From DATBLE01 sp963775695 (GTDB lineage: Bacteria; Actinomycetota; Thermoleophilia; Gaiellales; Gaiellaceae): a stretch of 64,000 bases of DNA. Position 1 is the stretch's first letter; the number at the start of each line of letters is the position of its first letter. The position numbers and the translations under genes were made by a program. Below the pieces are notes generated by a model. The model saw nothing but the letters and a program-made list of their open reading frames with translations, had not been told where the DNA came from and made no database searches. Positions 31,853-40,744 of this stretch are shown piece after piece. Where the stretch lies: positions 186,001 through 250,000 of the forward strand of contig CAVZJU010000001.1 of the NCBI GenBank assembly GCA_963775695.1, written 5' to 3'.

Positions 31853-33084
31853 TCACTGGCCTCGGCTCTTCGGATCGACACCCGCGAAGGTGAGGAAGTC
31901 GACCATGCGGAAGTCGCCCCTGGCGCGGGACGGGAGCGTGGGCCGCCAGTCCCGGTCGAACGCGAGGTACGACTCCGGGTCGCTCTCCAGCAGGCCGACG
32001 ACCACCTCGCCGACGAGCCGTCCGCCGACGGGCCCGAGTCGGAGCCCGGCCTCGACGAGCTCGGCCTCCTCGAGGACGTAGTACCAGAGCGGCGTGGAGC
32101 GCTCGAGCCCGAGCCCGTAGTGGTGCAGCTCGTCGAGATCGGCGGGTGCGAGCGCGGAGACGCCGAACCTGCGCGCGATCGTCTGGCCCGAGGGCAGCTC
32201 CCAGGTCAGGTGCCGAAGCAGCGTCCGCACCGGCAGCACGGTCGGCGGCGCGTGGTTGGCGATCGCGCCGAGAGAGAACTCGTGCAGGATCATCCGCTGG
32301 TAGTGCCAGGTGGTCAGCCGGCGGGCCTCGGAATACGCTTCGGCCTCGCTCGTCGTCCCGACCGCCCGGAGCCGGTGGACGATGTTGTTGTGGAACTTCA
32401 GGAACGCCGCCTGCATCCCGGCGATCACGACGTGGTCGTCGTTGCGCGGGTCGCCGATGATCGCCGTCCCGCCTGCCATGCGGGGCACGTCCTCGAACAG
32501 CCCGCCCGACTCGACCTTCAGCTTCGCCCGGTCGGCCGGGTCGTACAGCTGCGGCGAGCCGACCCGGCCGGCCCCGTACTCCGAGTCGAGGTCGAACGAC
32601 GGCGTGCGGCCGTTCGGCGACCGCTGGGGGTCGGTCGGCTCGCCCATCGGCGAGGCGGTGTCGAAGGTCATGTCGTGGTCCATGAACTGGCCGAAGAAGG
32701 CCGTCCCGGCGGTGTGCGTCGGGTTGTTCGGGTTGTGGGCCGAGAGCGACGGGTCGGTGATCAGGTCGGCCGGACCGCGTTCGAGCGCGTCGCGGGCATC
32801 GAGATCCCGCCCCGCGATCCGATGTCGACGAGCGACGCCTCCAGTCCCTTCGTGCCGGCGACCGCGAACGGCCGCATCCGCTCGAACATCCGGCCGAAGT
32901 GCTGGGTGACGCCGAGCTGGTGGCGCGCGGCGTGATGCGCGGCGGCTGCCCGTCGTGGCGCCGCCTGACCGGGGGCGGCAAGAGCCCCCGGAGCGCCCAG
33001 AGCGACCGCGCCCACTCCGACCTTCGCCAAGTAGCCGCGCCTGTTGAAGCGCGACGGTTCCGTCGTGTCGTCCCGGTGAGTCAT
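31853..33084 (-). pseudogene. frameshifted animal-type heme peroxidase with Tat signal
   Basis: Two minus-strand frames together encode one peroxidase of about 410 residues. The first (from the ATG at 33084) has a twin-arginine signal (FNRRGYLAKVGVGAVALGAP) and ends with a TGA at 32761. The second continues with DARDALERGPADLITDPSLS, the heme-site FFGQFMDHDMTFD and the downstream helices to 31853. The frame change maps near 32803: adding one base (ATCTCG to ATCCTCG) would read GSRGGILDARDAL, as expected for the family. It is either a broken gene or a one-base assembly error. Such enzymes are exported and oxidise organic substrates or halides with H2O2. Confidence 0.75.
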
Positions 33085-33284
33085 GCCTCTCCCTCCCTCA
33101 CAAGCGCTGACTTGCAGCAGTTCACAGGCACGCTTCTTCCTCTTTGCATGCGCCGGGCTGCGTCTCCGGGGCGGAGTCCTCGCGCCCTACGTACAGCTCC
33201 ACGAGGAATTCGGCCATGCGCCGACGGTAGACGCCTCCTCGCGCAGGCGAAACGAGGGAAACCCCCGGACTTTCGACGGCGACG

Positions 33285-35202
33285 CTACGCGGCCCCGGAC
33301 AGGCGGCGCGCGAGCTGGGCCCTGGAGCGCACGCCCAGCTTCGCGTACACGTGCGAGAGGTGACCCTCGACCGCCTTCACGGACACGAAGAGTGTCCGGG
33401 CGATCTCCTTGTTGGCGAGCTCATCCCCGGCCAGCTCCGCGACTCGGCGCTCGGCGGGGGTCAGCTCACCGCTCGGCTGCGGCCGGCGCGCGCCGACCCG
33501 GGCGAGCTCCGCTCGGGTCTCGTCGACCCAGCCCGGTGAGCCGAGCCCGGTGAAGGCGGCCTCGGCCCACTCGAGCGACCTCCGCGCCGCGCCCCACTTC
33601 CGATGCCGCCGCTGCGCCCGGCCGAGCGCGAGCAGCGACCTGGCGGCATCCAAGCGGAGCCCGAGCAGCTCATACGCTTCGGTGGCCTCGGCGAGGGCGG
33701 CGACCGCCTCGGTTCGGTACTCGTTCGCGAGCTGGACGATCCCCTGGCAGCGTTTCGCGCTCGCGAGCCCCCACGGATGCTCCTGCTGCGTCGAGAGCGC
33801 CCGCAACCGTCTCGTGACCCGGTGCGCCTCTTCGAGCTCGCCCAGCTCGACCAGCGCCTCGACGAGATCCGGCGCCACCGGGAAGACGCCCGGCTCCTCG
33901 ACTCCCAGGCGCTGCGTGTGCGCCCAGACATCGCCGAGGCTCGCAGCGGCTCTCGATGGGTCGTGGCCGAGCAGCGCTGCCGTGCCGCGGGCCCGCATCG
34001 CTTCGAGCCGGTCCCAGCCGACGCCGGTTTCGACCGCCCGCGCGATCGCGTCCGTCGCCCAGCGCTCCGCCTCGTCGGGCAGCCCCCGCCCCGCGGCCAG
34101 GAGCGAACGGCATCGCTCGTACATCGGCCACGTCAGGAGACCGCGCTCGGACGGCTCGGCCCATTCGTCCAGCAGGCGCGCCGCCTCCGCCCACGCGCCC
34201 GCCCGGAGCTCCAACTCGCACATGTGGAGCCGGGCGAGCGCGTACGAGACCGGCTCGCCGCGGTCGTCCGCGGTGGAGAGCAGCGGCGAGAGCGGCGCCC
34301 GCGCCTCGTCCAGCCGGCCGCGCCAGACGAACTGCTGACCGGCAACGCGGTCCGGCGAGCCCGGGAGGTACGAGACCGAGTCCGACACGATCGCGAAGCG
34401 CGCCCTCAGATCCTCGATCGGGCGACCGCGGAGACCTCTGACCCGGGCCAGGGAATAGAGGGCGACCCGCTCCATCTCCGGTCCGGCGTCACGCGCCTCC
34501 GCCAGCGCCTCCTCCGCCCACGCCTCGGCATCCCGGATCCGGTCCACCCGGATCACGGCCTCGTTGGTCGCCATGTTCGCCAGAGCCGCCGCCCTCGCCT
34601 CGGGCAGGCCCTCGCTCTCGGCCAGCGCCCGCTCCAGGAAGCCGCGGATCTCCTCGTTGCGGCGCACGACGCCCCCGGGCAGGAGCAGGCAGGCCCGCAC
34701 GCGTGCCGATCCGGGAGGGAGCCCTTCCAGCTCGGCCGTGAGCAGATCGGTCAGTCGCTGCTTCTCGCCCGCCACGCCGAAGTAGTGGGCGAGAGCGAGG
34801 ATGCGCTCGGGGCGCTCCTTGGAGTCGGCCGGCGTGAGCCGGAGTGCGTGCTCGCCCAGGAGGGCGGCCTCGCGCACCGCTCCCCGTGCGGCCGCGCCGG
34901 CGGCGGCGAGCTGGGGAGCCGGCAAGCCCTCGATGCTCCGGAGATCCACGCCGTCGAGCAGGTCGATCAGGCCTGCGAAGGACAGCTGCGCCTCCGCCCC
35001 ACTGGCGCGGGTCGAGACGACGCGGATCCCGCGCTCGCGCGCGGCGTCGATCGCGGCCTCCCAGAGCGTCGTCTTCCCGATCCCGGGCTCGTCCGTCAGC
35101 ACCAGCGCGCGACCCCGTGACTCCGCCGAGGAACGCTTCCAGTACGGCGAGCTCGGGCGCTCGCCCGACGGGCCCGCCCGTGACACTTCTCGCTGCGGCC
35201 AT
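33285..35202 (-). pseudogene. damaged LuxR-family ATPase regulator
   Basis: The ATG at 35202, preceded by GGAGG, opens with GRAPELAVLEAFLGGVTGSR. A frameshift near 35111 (in ACGGGG) moves the reading into the frame that carries Walker A DEPGIGKTTLWEAA and runs to 33285. After SFAGLIDLLDG and LPAPQ the sequence jumps to GEHALRLTPADSK, so most of the ATPase domain beyond Walker A (Walker B, sensor regions) is missing. TPR-like repeats and a C-terminal LuxR HTH (ELTPAERRVAELAGDELANK) remain. Full members run to about 900 residues; this would be about 640. The HTH could still be made from the second frame. Function, if any, is unclear. Confidence 0.7.
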
Positions 35203-35259
35203 GATGCACCTCCGGCGGCCTGATCTTACGTGGTCAGGCCGAAAACGGCCCCGCCGGCG

Positions 35260-35535
35260 TCACCGCTCGCGTCTGATCGGCACGCCGAACTGCTCGTTCG
35301 GGCGCAACTCGCCGCCGCACGCCTCGCATTCGACCGCGAAAGCCGACGAGAAATGCGCGCCGCAGGCGGGGCAGCGCGAACGCAGCTCACAACCGCACGC
35401 GGGGCACGCGGCCGGGAGGTCGGCTTCGGAGCCCTCGAAGTAGCGCTGGGCGAACCCGCAGCCGACGCAGACGGCGACCCAGTCCCCGAGCACCTTGCGA
35501 CGCTCCTCACGCAGCCAGTCCGCAGCCTTGCCCAT
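35260..35535 (-). CDS. zinc-ribbon protein
   Basis: 91 residues with four CxxC pairs (CVGCG, CPACGCEL, CPACGAHF, CEACGGEL), so two zinc ribbons after an N-terminal helix (KAADWLREERRKVLGDWVAV). Role unknown; possibly nucleic-acid or protein binding. A TACCCT box (35542-35547, minus) ends 6 nt before the ATG, so it is probably leaderless. It is divergent from the E1-alpha gene. Confidence 0.75.
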   Translation of the reverse strand: MGKAADWLREERRKVLGDWVAVCVGCGFAQRYFEGSEADLPAACPACGCELRSRCPACGAHFSSAFAVECEACGGELRPNEQFGVPIRRER

Positions 35536-35594
35536 CTGCCCAGGGTAATGCAGGGACGGGCCGCCGGGACTGTCCCGCGGTCTTCGCCACTCGC

Positions 35595-35600
35595 TAGAGT
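35595..35600 (+). promoter_or_regulatory. -10 box TAGAGT of the 2-oxoacid dehydrogenase operon
   Basis: TAGAGT ends 9 nt before the ATG at 35610; no ribosome site lies between, which suggests leaderless or near-leaderless initiation. Confidence 0.5.
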
Positions 35601-35609
35601 TTCGGCCGC

Positions 35610-36656
35610 ATGACGATCGCGCGCGAAGCAGATCCGGTCGCGGTGCAGGCCGACCTGAAGAACACCGGTCTCGACCGCGAAGACCTCCTCACCGTCTACC
35701 GGAACATGCTGGTGACGCGCGGCATCGAGGAGCGCGGCCACATCCTGTACAAGCAGGGGAAGATCCCGGGCTCGTTCTACACGGGCCGGGGGAACGAGGG
35801 CGCGGCCGTCGGCATCGCCACGGCCATGGGCCCCGACGACGTGGGCACGCCGCTCCACCGGGACATGGGCGTCCACATCACGCGCGGCGTGGAGCCCTGG
35901 CGGATTCTCGCGAACTACATGGGCAAGGAGGACGGCCCGGCCCGGGGCAGGGACGGCAACGTCCACATGGCGGATTCGCGCCTCGGCCTGATCGCGATGG
36001 TCAGCCACCTGCCGGCGATGCTGCCGGTGGCCGTGGGCGCGGCGCTGGCCTTCCGCATCCGCGAGGAGAACCGCGTGGCGGTCGGCTGGTTCGGCGAGGG
36101 CTCGGCCGCGCGCGGCGACGCCCACGAGGCGATGAACCTCGCCGGCGTCCGCCGGCTCCCGATGGTGTTCGTCTGCGACAACAACCAGTGGGCGTACTCG
36201 ACGCCCACGCATCTCGGGTTCGCGACTCCGAACATCGCCGACCGGGCACGCTCCTACGGCTTCGACGGGGTGGTCGTCGACGGCACCGACGTGCTCGCCG
36301 TCTACCGCGAGGCCAAGCGCGCAATCGAGAAGGCCCGCGCCGGCGGCGGGCCGACGCTGATCGAGTGCATGACGCTCCGCATGGAGGGTCACGCCGTCCA
36401 CGACGACGCCTTCTACGTGCCCAAGGACATGTTCGAGGAGTGGGCGAAGCGCGACCCGATCGAGCGCTTCCATAGCTGGCTGAAGGAGTACGCCGACCTC
36501 CGCGAGCAGGAGGAGGAAGAGCTCGCGGTCGACATCAAGAAGCTCCTGAACGAGGCGATCAAGCGGGCCGACGAGGCACCCCTACCGGACCCAGCAACCG
36601 TCGCGGACGGTGTCTACGCCGCTCCCGAGGACCTCGACACCCCGCACCACAAGTGA
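35610..36656 (+). CDS. 2-oxoacid dehydrogenase E1 component, alpha subunit
   Basis: 348-residue thiamine-diphosphate-dependent E1-alpha. The TPP motif is seen as GWFGEGSAARGDAHEAMNLA ending near NNQWAYS. The phosphorylation-loop-equivalent region MTLRMEGHAVHDDAFYVP also matches the branched-chain/acetoin/pyruvate group. With E1-beta it decarboxylates a 2-oxo acid and acylates the lipoyl group of E2. It belongs to the alpha2-beta2 type; whether pyruvate, acetoin or branched-chain 2-oxo acids are used cannot be fixed from sequence. First gene of the three-gene operon. Confidence 0.9.
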   Translation: MTIAREADPVAVQADLKNTGLDREDLLTVYRNMLVTRGIEERGHILYKQGKIPGSFYTGRGNEGAAVGIATAMGPDDVGTPLHRDMGVHITRGVEPWRILANYMGKEDGPARGRDGNVHMADSRLGLIAMVSHLPAMLPVAVGAALAFRIREENRVAVGWFGEGSAARGDAHEAMNLAGVRRLPMVFVCDNNQWAYSTPTHLGFATPNIADRARSYGFDGVVVDGTDVLAVYREAKRAIEKARAGGGPTLIECMTLRMEGHAVHDDAFYVPKDMFEEWAKRDPIERFHSWLKEYADLREQEEEELAVDIKKLLNEAIKRADEAPLPDPATVADGVYAAPEDLDTPHHK

Positions 36657-36666
36657 GCGCGCTCTA

Positions 36667-37641
36667 GTGGCCGAGCGGACGTACCTCCAGGCGATCTCCG
36701 AAGGCCTCCGGCAGGAGATGCGTCGCGACAAGCGCGTCTTCGTGATCGGCGAGGACGTCGGCGTGTACGGCGGCGCCTTCAAGGTCACGCTCGGCTTCCA
36801 GGAGGAGTTCGGCGCGTGGCGGGTGATCGACGCGCCGCTCTCGGAGACCGCGATCGTCGGCGGCTGCACGGGCGCAGCGCTGATGGGCATGCGGCCGGTG
36901 GCGGAGATGCAGTTCGCCGACTTCGTCTCGTGCGCCTGGGACCATCTCGTCACGGTCGCCGCCAAGCAGTTCTACCGCGCGGGCACGCCCGTGCCGATCG
37001 TCGTGCGGCTCCCGTCCGGCGGCGGCTTCTCCGGCGGACCGTTCCACTCGCAGAACCCCGAGAGCTCGTTCGCGCACATTCCCGGGCTGAAATGCGTCTG
37101 TCCGGCGACCCCGGAGGACGCCAAGGGGCTGCTCGCGACCGCGATCGAGGATCCCAACCCCGTCCTCTACTTCGAGCACAAGCATCTCTACCGCCGCCTG
37201 AAGGCCGACGTGCCCGAGGAGCGGTACACGATCCCGTTCGGCGAGGCCCGAACTCACCGCGAGGGCGAGGACATCAGCGTGATCACGTGGGGCGCGATGG
37301 TGCACACGGCCGACGAGGCGGCCGAGGAGCTCGCGCGGGAGGACGTCTCCGTCGAGGTGATCGACCTGCGCACGGTGATGCCGTGGGACAAGAAGGCGGT
37401 CCTCGCCAGCGTCGAGAAGACGTCGAAGGTGCTCGTCCTGCACGAGGACACCCGCACCGGTGGCTTCGGCGCGGAGATCGCCGCCACGATCGCCGAGGAG
37501 GCGTTCGAGTCGCTCGACGCCCCCTTGAAGCGGATCGCGGCCCCGGATTCGCCCGTGCCGTACTCGCCCCCGCTGGAGAAGGCCTTTCTTCCGCAGGTCG
37601 AGACGGTCGCCGCGGGGCTGCGCGAGCTGGCCGCTTACTGA
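36667..37641 (+). CDS. 2-oxoacid dehydrogenase E1 component, beta subunit
   Basis: 324 residues from the GTG at 36667, 10 nt after E1-alpha; longer in-frame extensions overlap E1-alpha and are not conserved. It starts VAERTYLQAISEGLRQEMRR. Family motifs are GEDVGVYGGAFKVT, FADFVSCAWDHLV, PSGGGFSGGPFHSQNPE and HEDTRTGGFGAEIAA. It provides half of the E1 active site and binds E2. Its stop shares a base with the ATG of the E2 gene. Confidence 0.92.
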   Translation: MAERTYLQAISEGLRQEMRRDKRVFVIGEDVGVYGGAFKVTLGFQEEFGAWRVIDAPLSETAIVGGCTGAALMGMRPVAEMQFADFVSCAWDHLVTVAAKQFYRAGTPVPIVVRLPSGGGFSGGPFHSQNPESSFAHIPGLKCVCPATPEDAKGLLATAIEDPNPVLYFEHKHLYRRLKADVPEERYTIPFGEARTHREGEDISVITWGAMVHTADEAAEELAREDVSVEVIDLRTVMPWDKKAVLASVEKTSKVLVLHEDTRTGGFGAEIAATIAEEAFESLDAPLKRIAAPDSPVPYSPPLEKAFLPQVETVAAGLRELAAY

Positions 37642-39083
37642 TGGCCACCGGCACGATCATCGAGGTCGTCATGCCGCAGATGGGCGTGTCCGTCTCCGAG
37701 GGGACGGTCGTCAAATGGCTGAAGGCCGAGGGCGAGACGATCGAGGCCGACCAGCCGCTGCTCGAGATCTCGACCGACAAGGTCGACACCGAGGTGCCGA
37801 GCCCGGGCACGGGTATCGTGGCCAGGATCCTCGTTCACGAGGGCGAGACGGTCGACGTCGGCGCGAAGCTTGCCGAGATCGCGCCGGAGGGCGCCGAGCC
37901 CGCGGCGGCAGCGCCCGAGCCCACCCCGGAGCCCGAGCCCACCCCGGAGCCCGAGCCCACCCCGGAGCCCGAGCCTGCCCCGGAGCCCGCCACGGCTGCG
38001 GCGGCCGCCGAGGCCGACGCGCCCTCGAGCGCGGAGACGACGGCGCCTGTCGCGCCGCCTGCTCCTGCGCCCGCTCAGGCGGCGCCGGTCGCGGCCGGCG
38101 ACGGCAGCGAGAACGGCAAGTCGTTCGTCTCGCCGGTGGTCGCGCGCATCGCCGCCGAGCACGGCGTCGACGTCGGGGCGATCCAGGGCACCGGCCAGAG
38201 CGGCCGCGTGACGAAGAAGGACATTCTCGCGTATATCGCCTCAGGTGCTCCCGCACCTGCTGCGGCGGCGACGGCCCCGGAAGCCCCCGCCCTGCCGCCC
38301 TCACCGGCGCCGGCTGCGGCTGCCCCGCAGGCGCCCGTCGCATCTGCTCCTGCTGCTCCCGAACCGCAGGTCGGAGAACAGCAAGAACCCATTAACGCGA
38401 TGCGCAAGGGCATCGCCGAGCACATGCGCCGCTCGCTCGACACCGCCGCCCACGTGACGAGCGCGATCGAGGTCGACATGTCGAAAGTGGTCGCGATCCG
38501 GGAGAAGCTCAAGGCCTCGTACCAGAAGGACTACGGCGTGAACCCGACCTACCTGGCCTTCGTCGGCCGGGCAGCGGTCGACACGCTTCGCGACTACCCG
38601 TGGATCAACGGCGAGCTGCGCGGCGACCAGATCGTGACGCGCTCCTACGTCAACCTCGGGATCGCGGTCGAGCTCACCGACGGCAAGGGGCTGATCGTCC
38701 CCGTGATCAAGAACGCCGAAGGGCTCAATCTGCTCGGGCTCGCCCGCTCGATCGCCGACATCGCGGCTCGCGCCCGCGACAAGAAGCTCCTGCCGGACGA
38801 CGTCCAGGGCGGGACGTTCACGATCACCAACCCGGGCGGCTACGGCACCTTCCACGGGACGCCGGTGATCAGCCAGCCGCAGGCAGGCATCCTGGGCACC
38901 TATGCGCTGGTCAAGCGCCCCTGGGTCGTCCAGGACGAGCTCGGCGACGACGTGCTCGCGATCCGCCCGATCATGAACATCACGCTCACCTACGACCACC
39001 GCCTGGTCGACGGCGCGCTCGCCGGCCGCTTCCTGCACGACCTGCGCAAGAAGCTCCAGGGCTGGGGCGAGGACCAGTACTAG
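37641..39083 (+). CDS. dihydrolipoamide acyltransferase E2 (single lipoyl domain)
   Basis: 480 residues. An N-terminal lipoyl domain (1-80, lipoylated Lys47 in EISTDKVDTEV), a Pro/Glu/Ala linker with four PEPTPE-type repeats (92-115), and a peripheral subunit-binding domain (about 155-195, VVARIAAEHGVDVGAIQGTG) come first. A second Ala/Pro linker and the catalytic domain ending with YDHRLVDGALAGRFL, where His is the acyl-transfer base, follow. It takes the acyl group from E1 and transfers it to CoA. No E3 (lipoamide dehydrogenase) is in the window. LipB and LipA, which make the lipoyl group, are encoded just downstream. The stop codon is part of an inverted repeat. Confidence 0.93.
   Translation: MATGTIIEVVMPQMGVSVSEGTVVKWLKAEGETIEADQPLLEISTDKVDTEVPSPGTGIVARILVHEGETVDVGAKLAEIAPEGAEPAAAAPEPTPEPEPTPEPEPTPEPEPAPEPATAAAAAEADAPSSAETTAPVAPPAPAPAQAAPVAAGDGSENGKSFVSPVVARIAAEHGVDVGAIQGTGQSGRVTKKDILAYIASGAPAPAAAATAPEAPALPPSPAPAAAAPQAPVASAPAAPEPQVGEQQEPINAMRKGIAEHMRRSLDTAAHVTSAIEVDMSKVVAIREKLKASYQKDYGVNPTYLAFVGRAAVDTLRDYPWINGELRGDQIVTRSYVNLGIAVELTDGKGLIVPVIKNAEGLNLLGLARSIADIAARARDKKLLPDDVQGGTFTITNPGGYGTFHGTPVISQPQAGILGTYALVKRPWVVQDELGDDVLAIRPIMNITLTYDHRLVDGALAGRFLHDLRKKLQGWGEDQY
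37914..37985 (+). repeat. four 18-bp tandem repeats in the E2 linker
   Basis: The unit CCCGAGCCCACCCCGGAG occurs three times exactly and once with two changes, encoding PEPTPE repeats. It is a slippage-prone tract whose copy number may vary, lengthening the swinging-arm linker. Confidence 0.85.
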
Positions 39084-39104
39084 GGGAACCAATGGTTCCC
39101 CTAG
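39080..39104. terminator. 11-bp inverted repeat with CTAG ends at the E2 stop
   Basis: CTAGGGGAACC, a 3-nt loop AAT and GGTTCCCCTAG pair perfectly. The left CTAG contains the TAG stop of the E2 gene (39081-39083). It may terminate transcription or be one of the CTAG-bordered palindromes of this genome. No T-run follows. Confidence 0.65.
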
Positions 39105-39208
39105 TAGACCCCTCCTTCGCTCGCTTCGCTCGCATTGCCCTTCACGAGAGGTTTCTGTGCCGCGCCCGTCATGCCGGTCGCGGCGGCGGACTGACCCCAG
39201 CCCACTCG

Positions 39209-39214
39209 TAGACT
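39209..39214 (+). promoter_or_regulatory. TAGACT -10 box of the YCII-like gene
   Basis: TAGACT ends 6 nt before the ATG at 39221, which fits leaderless transcription. Confidence 0.6.
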
Positions 39215-39220
39215 GAGCCC

Positions 39221-39523
39221 ATGGCGCAGCACCTCTGGGTCGTCCGCCGCCGACGCGGCGGGCCCTGGGACTGGTCGCGCGACCTTCGCGAGCAGGACGG
39301 CTGGGACGAGCACGCCGCCATCATGGACCGCTTCGTCAAGGAGGGCTTCGTCCTGCTCGGCGGCCCGCTGGAGGGCGAGCAAGAGGTGCTGCACGTCGTG
39401 CGGGCGGAGTCGAAGGAGGCGATCCACGCGCGGCCGGCCGAGGACAACTGGACGCAAAACGGCATGCTCGAGACGGTGTCGGTGGAGGGCTGGACAACCC
39501 TCCTCGACGGGCTCGGGGTCTGA
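39221..39523 (+). CDS. YCII-related (ferredoxin-like fold) protein
   Basis: 100 residues resembling the YCII family: HLWVVRRRRGGPWDWSRDLR, a central DEHAAIMDRFVKEGFVLLGG and a late ESKEAIHARPAEDNW. The His of DEHAAIMD is the likely active-site residue of the fold. YCII proteins are small and of mostly unknown chemistry. The leaderless ATG and its own promoter separate it from the E2 operon. Confidence 0.75.
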   Translation: MAQHLWVVRRRRGGPWDWSRDLREQDGWDEHAAIMDRFVKEGFVLLGGPLEGEQEVLHVVRAESKEAIHARPAEDNWTQNGMLETVSVEGWTTLLDGLGV

Positions 39524-39546
39524 CGGCCCGACACACTACGCGTGGC

Positions 39547-39552
39547 TAGAGT
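39547..39552 (+). promoter_or_regulatory. -10 box TAGAGT of lipB
   Basis: TAGAGT ends 7 nt before the GTG at 39560 and so decides between that start and the GTG at 39542, which lies upstream of the box. Confidence 0.6.
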
Positions 39553-39559
39553 CACACGC

Positions 39560-40231
39560 GTGCAGGCCCACGTGATCCACCTCGGCGAGACGCCCTACCT
39601 CGAGGCACTGGCACTCCAGCGGGAGGTTGCGGCTGCAGTCCAGACGGGGAGAGCGCTGGACACGGTGATCTTCCTCGAGCACCCGCCCGTGGTCACGCTG
39701 GGCAGGCGCACGGACGAAACAGAGCTCCACGTGCCCGAGCAGGCCGACGTCGAGGTGGTCGAGACCGACCGCGGCGGGAAGTCAACGTTCCATGGGCCCG
39801 GGCAGCTCGTCTGCTACCCGATCCTCGACCTCAACCGCCACGGCCGTGACGTCCGCAAGTACTGCCGCGACCTCGAGGAGTCAATAGTGCAAACGCTTGC
39901 AGCGTTTGCACTAGAAGGGATCCGCATCGACGGACTCACGGGAGTGTGGCTGACCCCGCCCCCAAGGAAGATCGCGTCGATCGGCGTGCACATCTCCCGC
40001 TGGGTGACCACGCACGGCTACGCGCTGAACGTCGATCTCGACCCTGCGCCGTTCACGGAGTGGATCACCGCCTGCGGGCTCGAGGACGCCGCGTTCACGA
40101 CGATGGCACGCGAGCTCGGCCGGCCGCTCACCGTCGACCAGGTGCGTCCGGCCGCCGTGGCCGCGCTGGCCGAGGTGTTCGGCCTCGAGCTCGTCGAGGC
40201 GGCCGACCTGCCGCAGCTCACGGCCCGATGA
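39560..40231 (+). CDS. lipB: octanoyltransferase LipB
   Basis: 223 residues from the GTG at 39560. It transfers octanoyl from acyl-carrier protein to lipoyl domains such as that of the E2 upstream. Motifs: LEHPPVVTLGRRTDE, DRGGKSTFHGPGQLVCYPIL, the catalytic Lys in PPRKIASIGVHISRWVT and the Cys in ITACGLED. The start is set by the -10 box at 39547-39552. A perfect 13-bp inverted repeat lies within the gene at 39885-39913 without disturbing the conserved reading. The stop overlaps the next ATG. Confidence 0.95.
   Translation: MQAHVIHLGETPYLEALALQREVAAAVQTGRALDTVIFLEHPPVVTLGRRTDETELHVPEQADVEVVETDRGGKSTFHGPGQLVCYPILDLNRHGRDVRKYCRDLEESIVQTLAAFALEGIRIDGLTGVWLTPPPRKIASIGVHISRWVTTHGYALNVDLDPAPFTEWITACGLEDAAFTTMARELGRPLTVDQVRPAAVAALAEVFGLELVEAADLPQLTAR
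39885..39913. repeat. 13-bp perfect inverted repeat inside lipB
   Basis: TAGTGCAAACGCT, a 3-nt loop TGC and AGCGTTTGCACTA pair completely; the right end continues into CTAG (39911-39914). It encodes IVQTLAAFALE, which fits the LipB alignment. Confidence 0.8.
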
Positions 40232-40743
40232 AGCGCCTCACGCTGGTGTTGCTGCTCGCCGCGGCGAGCGCCGGAGGAGCCGCGCTCGCCGCGGGCCCGG
40301 CACCCCGGAACGTCGACCTGCTCCGCACGTTCGGTCCCGGCGTGGCGAAGGTGAAGGCCGTCACCACCGTGCCGATCCTGCTGCCGCGCACGCTTCCGCT
40401 CGGAGGCCGCTACAAGCTGTATCCACGCGGCTCGGGCGCCCGCACGTCCTATGTCTTCTCGCTCGAGGGCGCCCCGAACTGCCTGGGCGCCAACGCCTGC
40501 TTCGTCGCCACCTTCGCAGGCAAGCGCGGCGGCCGGTTGCCCGGCCGGCCGAACGTGCGCCTCTCCTCCGGCGACCCGGCGATCTTCCGGCTGTTCAGCT
40601 GCGGCGGTTCCTGCTCGCCAAACTCCTTCTGGTTCACGCACCGCGGCTTGCTCTACAGCTGGCAGGTGAAGGACCTGCCGAAGGGCGAGCGCGCGATCAT
40701 GATCCGGATGGCGAACGAGGCGATCGCCGCGGGCCCGCGCTGA
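40228..40743 (+). CDS. secreted protein of unknown function
   Basis: 171 residues: signal peptide (KRLTLVLLLAAASAGGAALA, cleavage near AAG), then a mature domain with four cysteines (PNCLGANACF and LFSCGGSCSPNSFWF), likely two disulfides. No family is recognised. The ATG overlaps the lipB stop (ATGA), so it is co-translated with LipB although it is exported. Confidence 0.7.
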   Translation: MKRLTLVLLLAAASAGGAALAAGPAPRNVDLLRTFGPGVAKVKAVTTVPILLPRTLPLGGRYKLYPRGSGARTSYVFSLEGAPNCLGANACFVATFAGKRGGRLPGRPNVRLSSGDPAIFRLFSCGGSCSPNSFWFTHRGLLYSWQVKDLPKGERAIMIRMANEAIAAGPR

Positions 40744-40744
40744 G

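Noticed and set aside
37914..37985. CRISPR-like repeats
   Set aside because: Adjacent identical 18-bp units without spacers, inside the E2 linker coding sequence; a coding tandem repeat.
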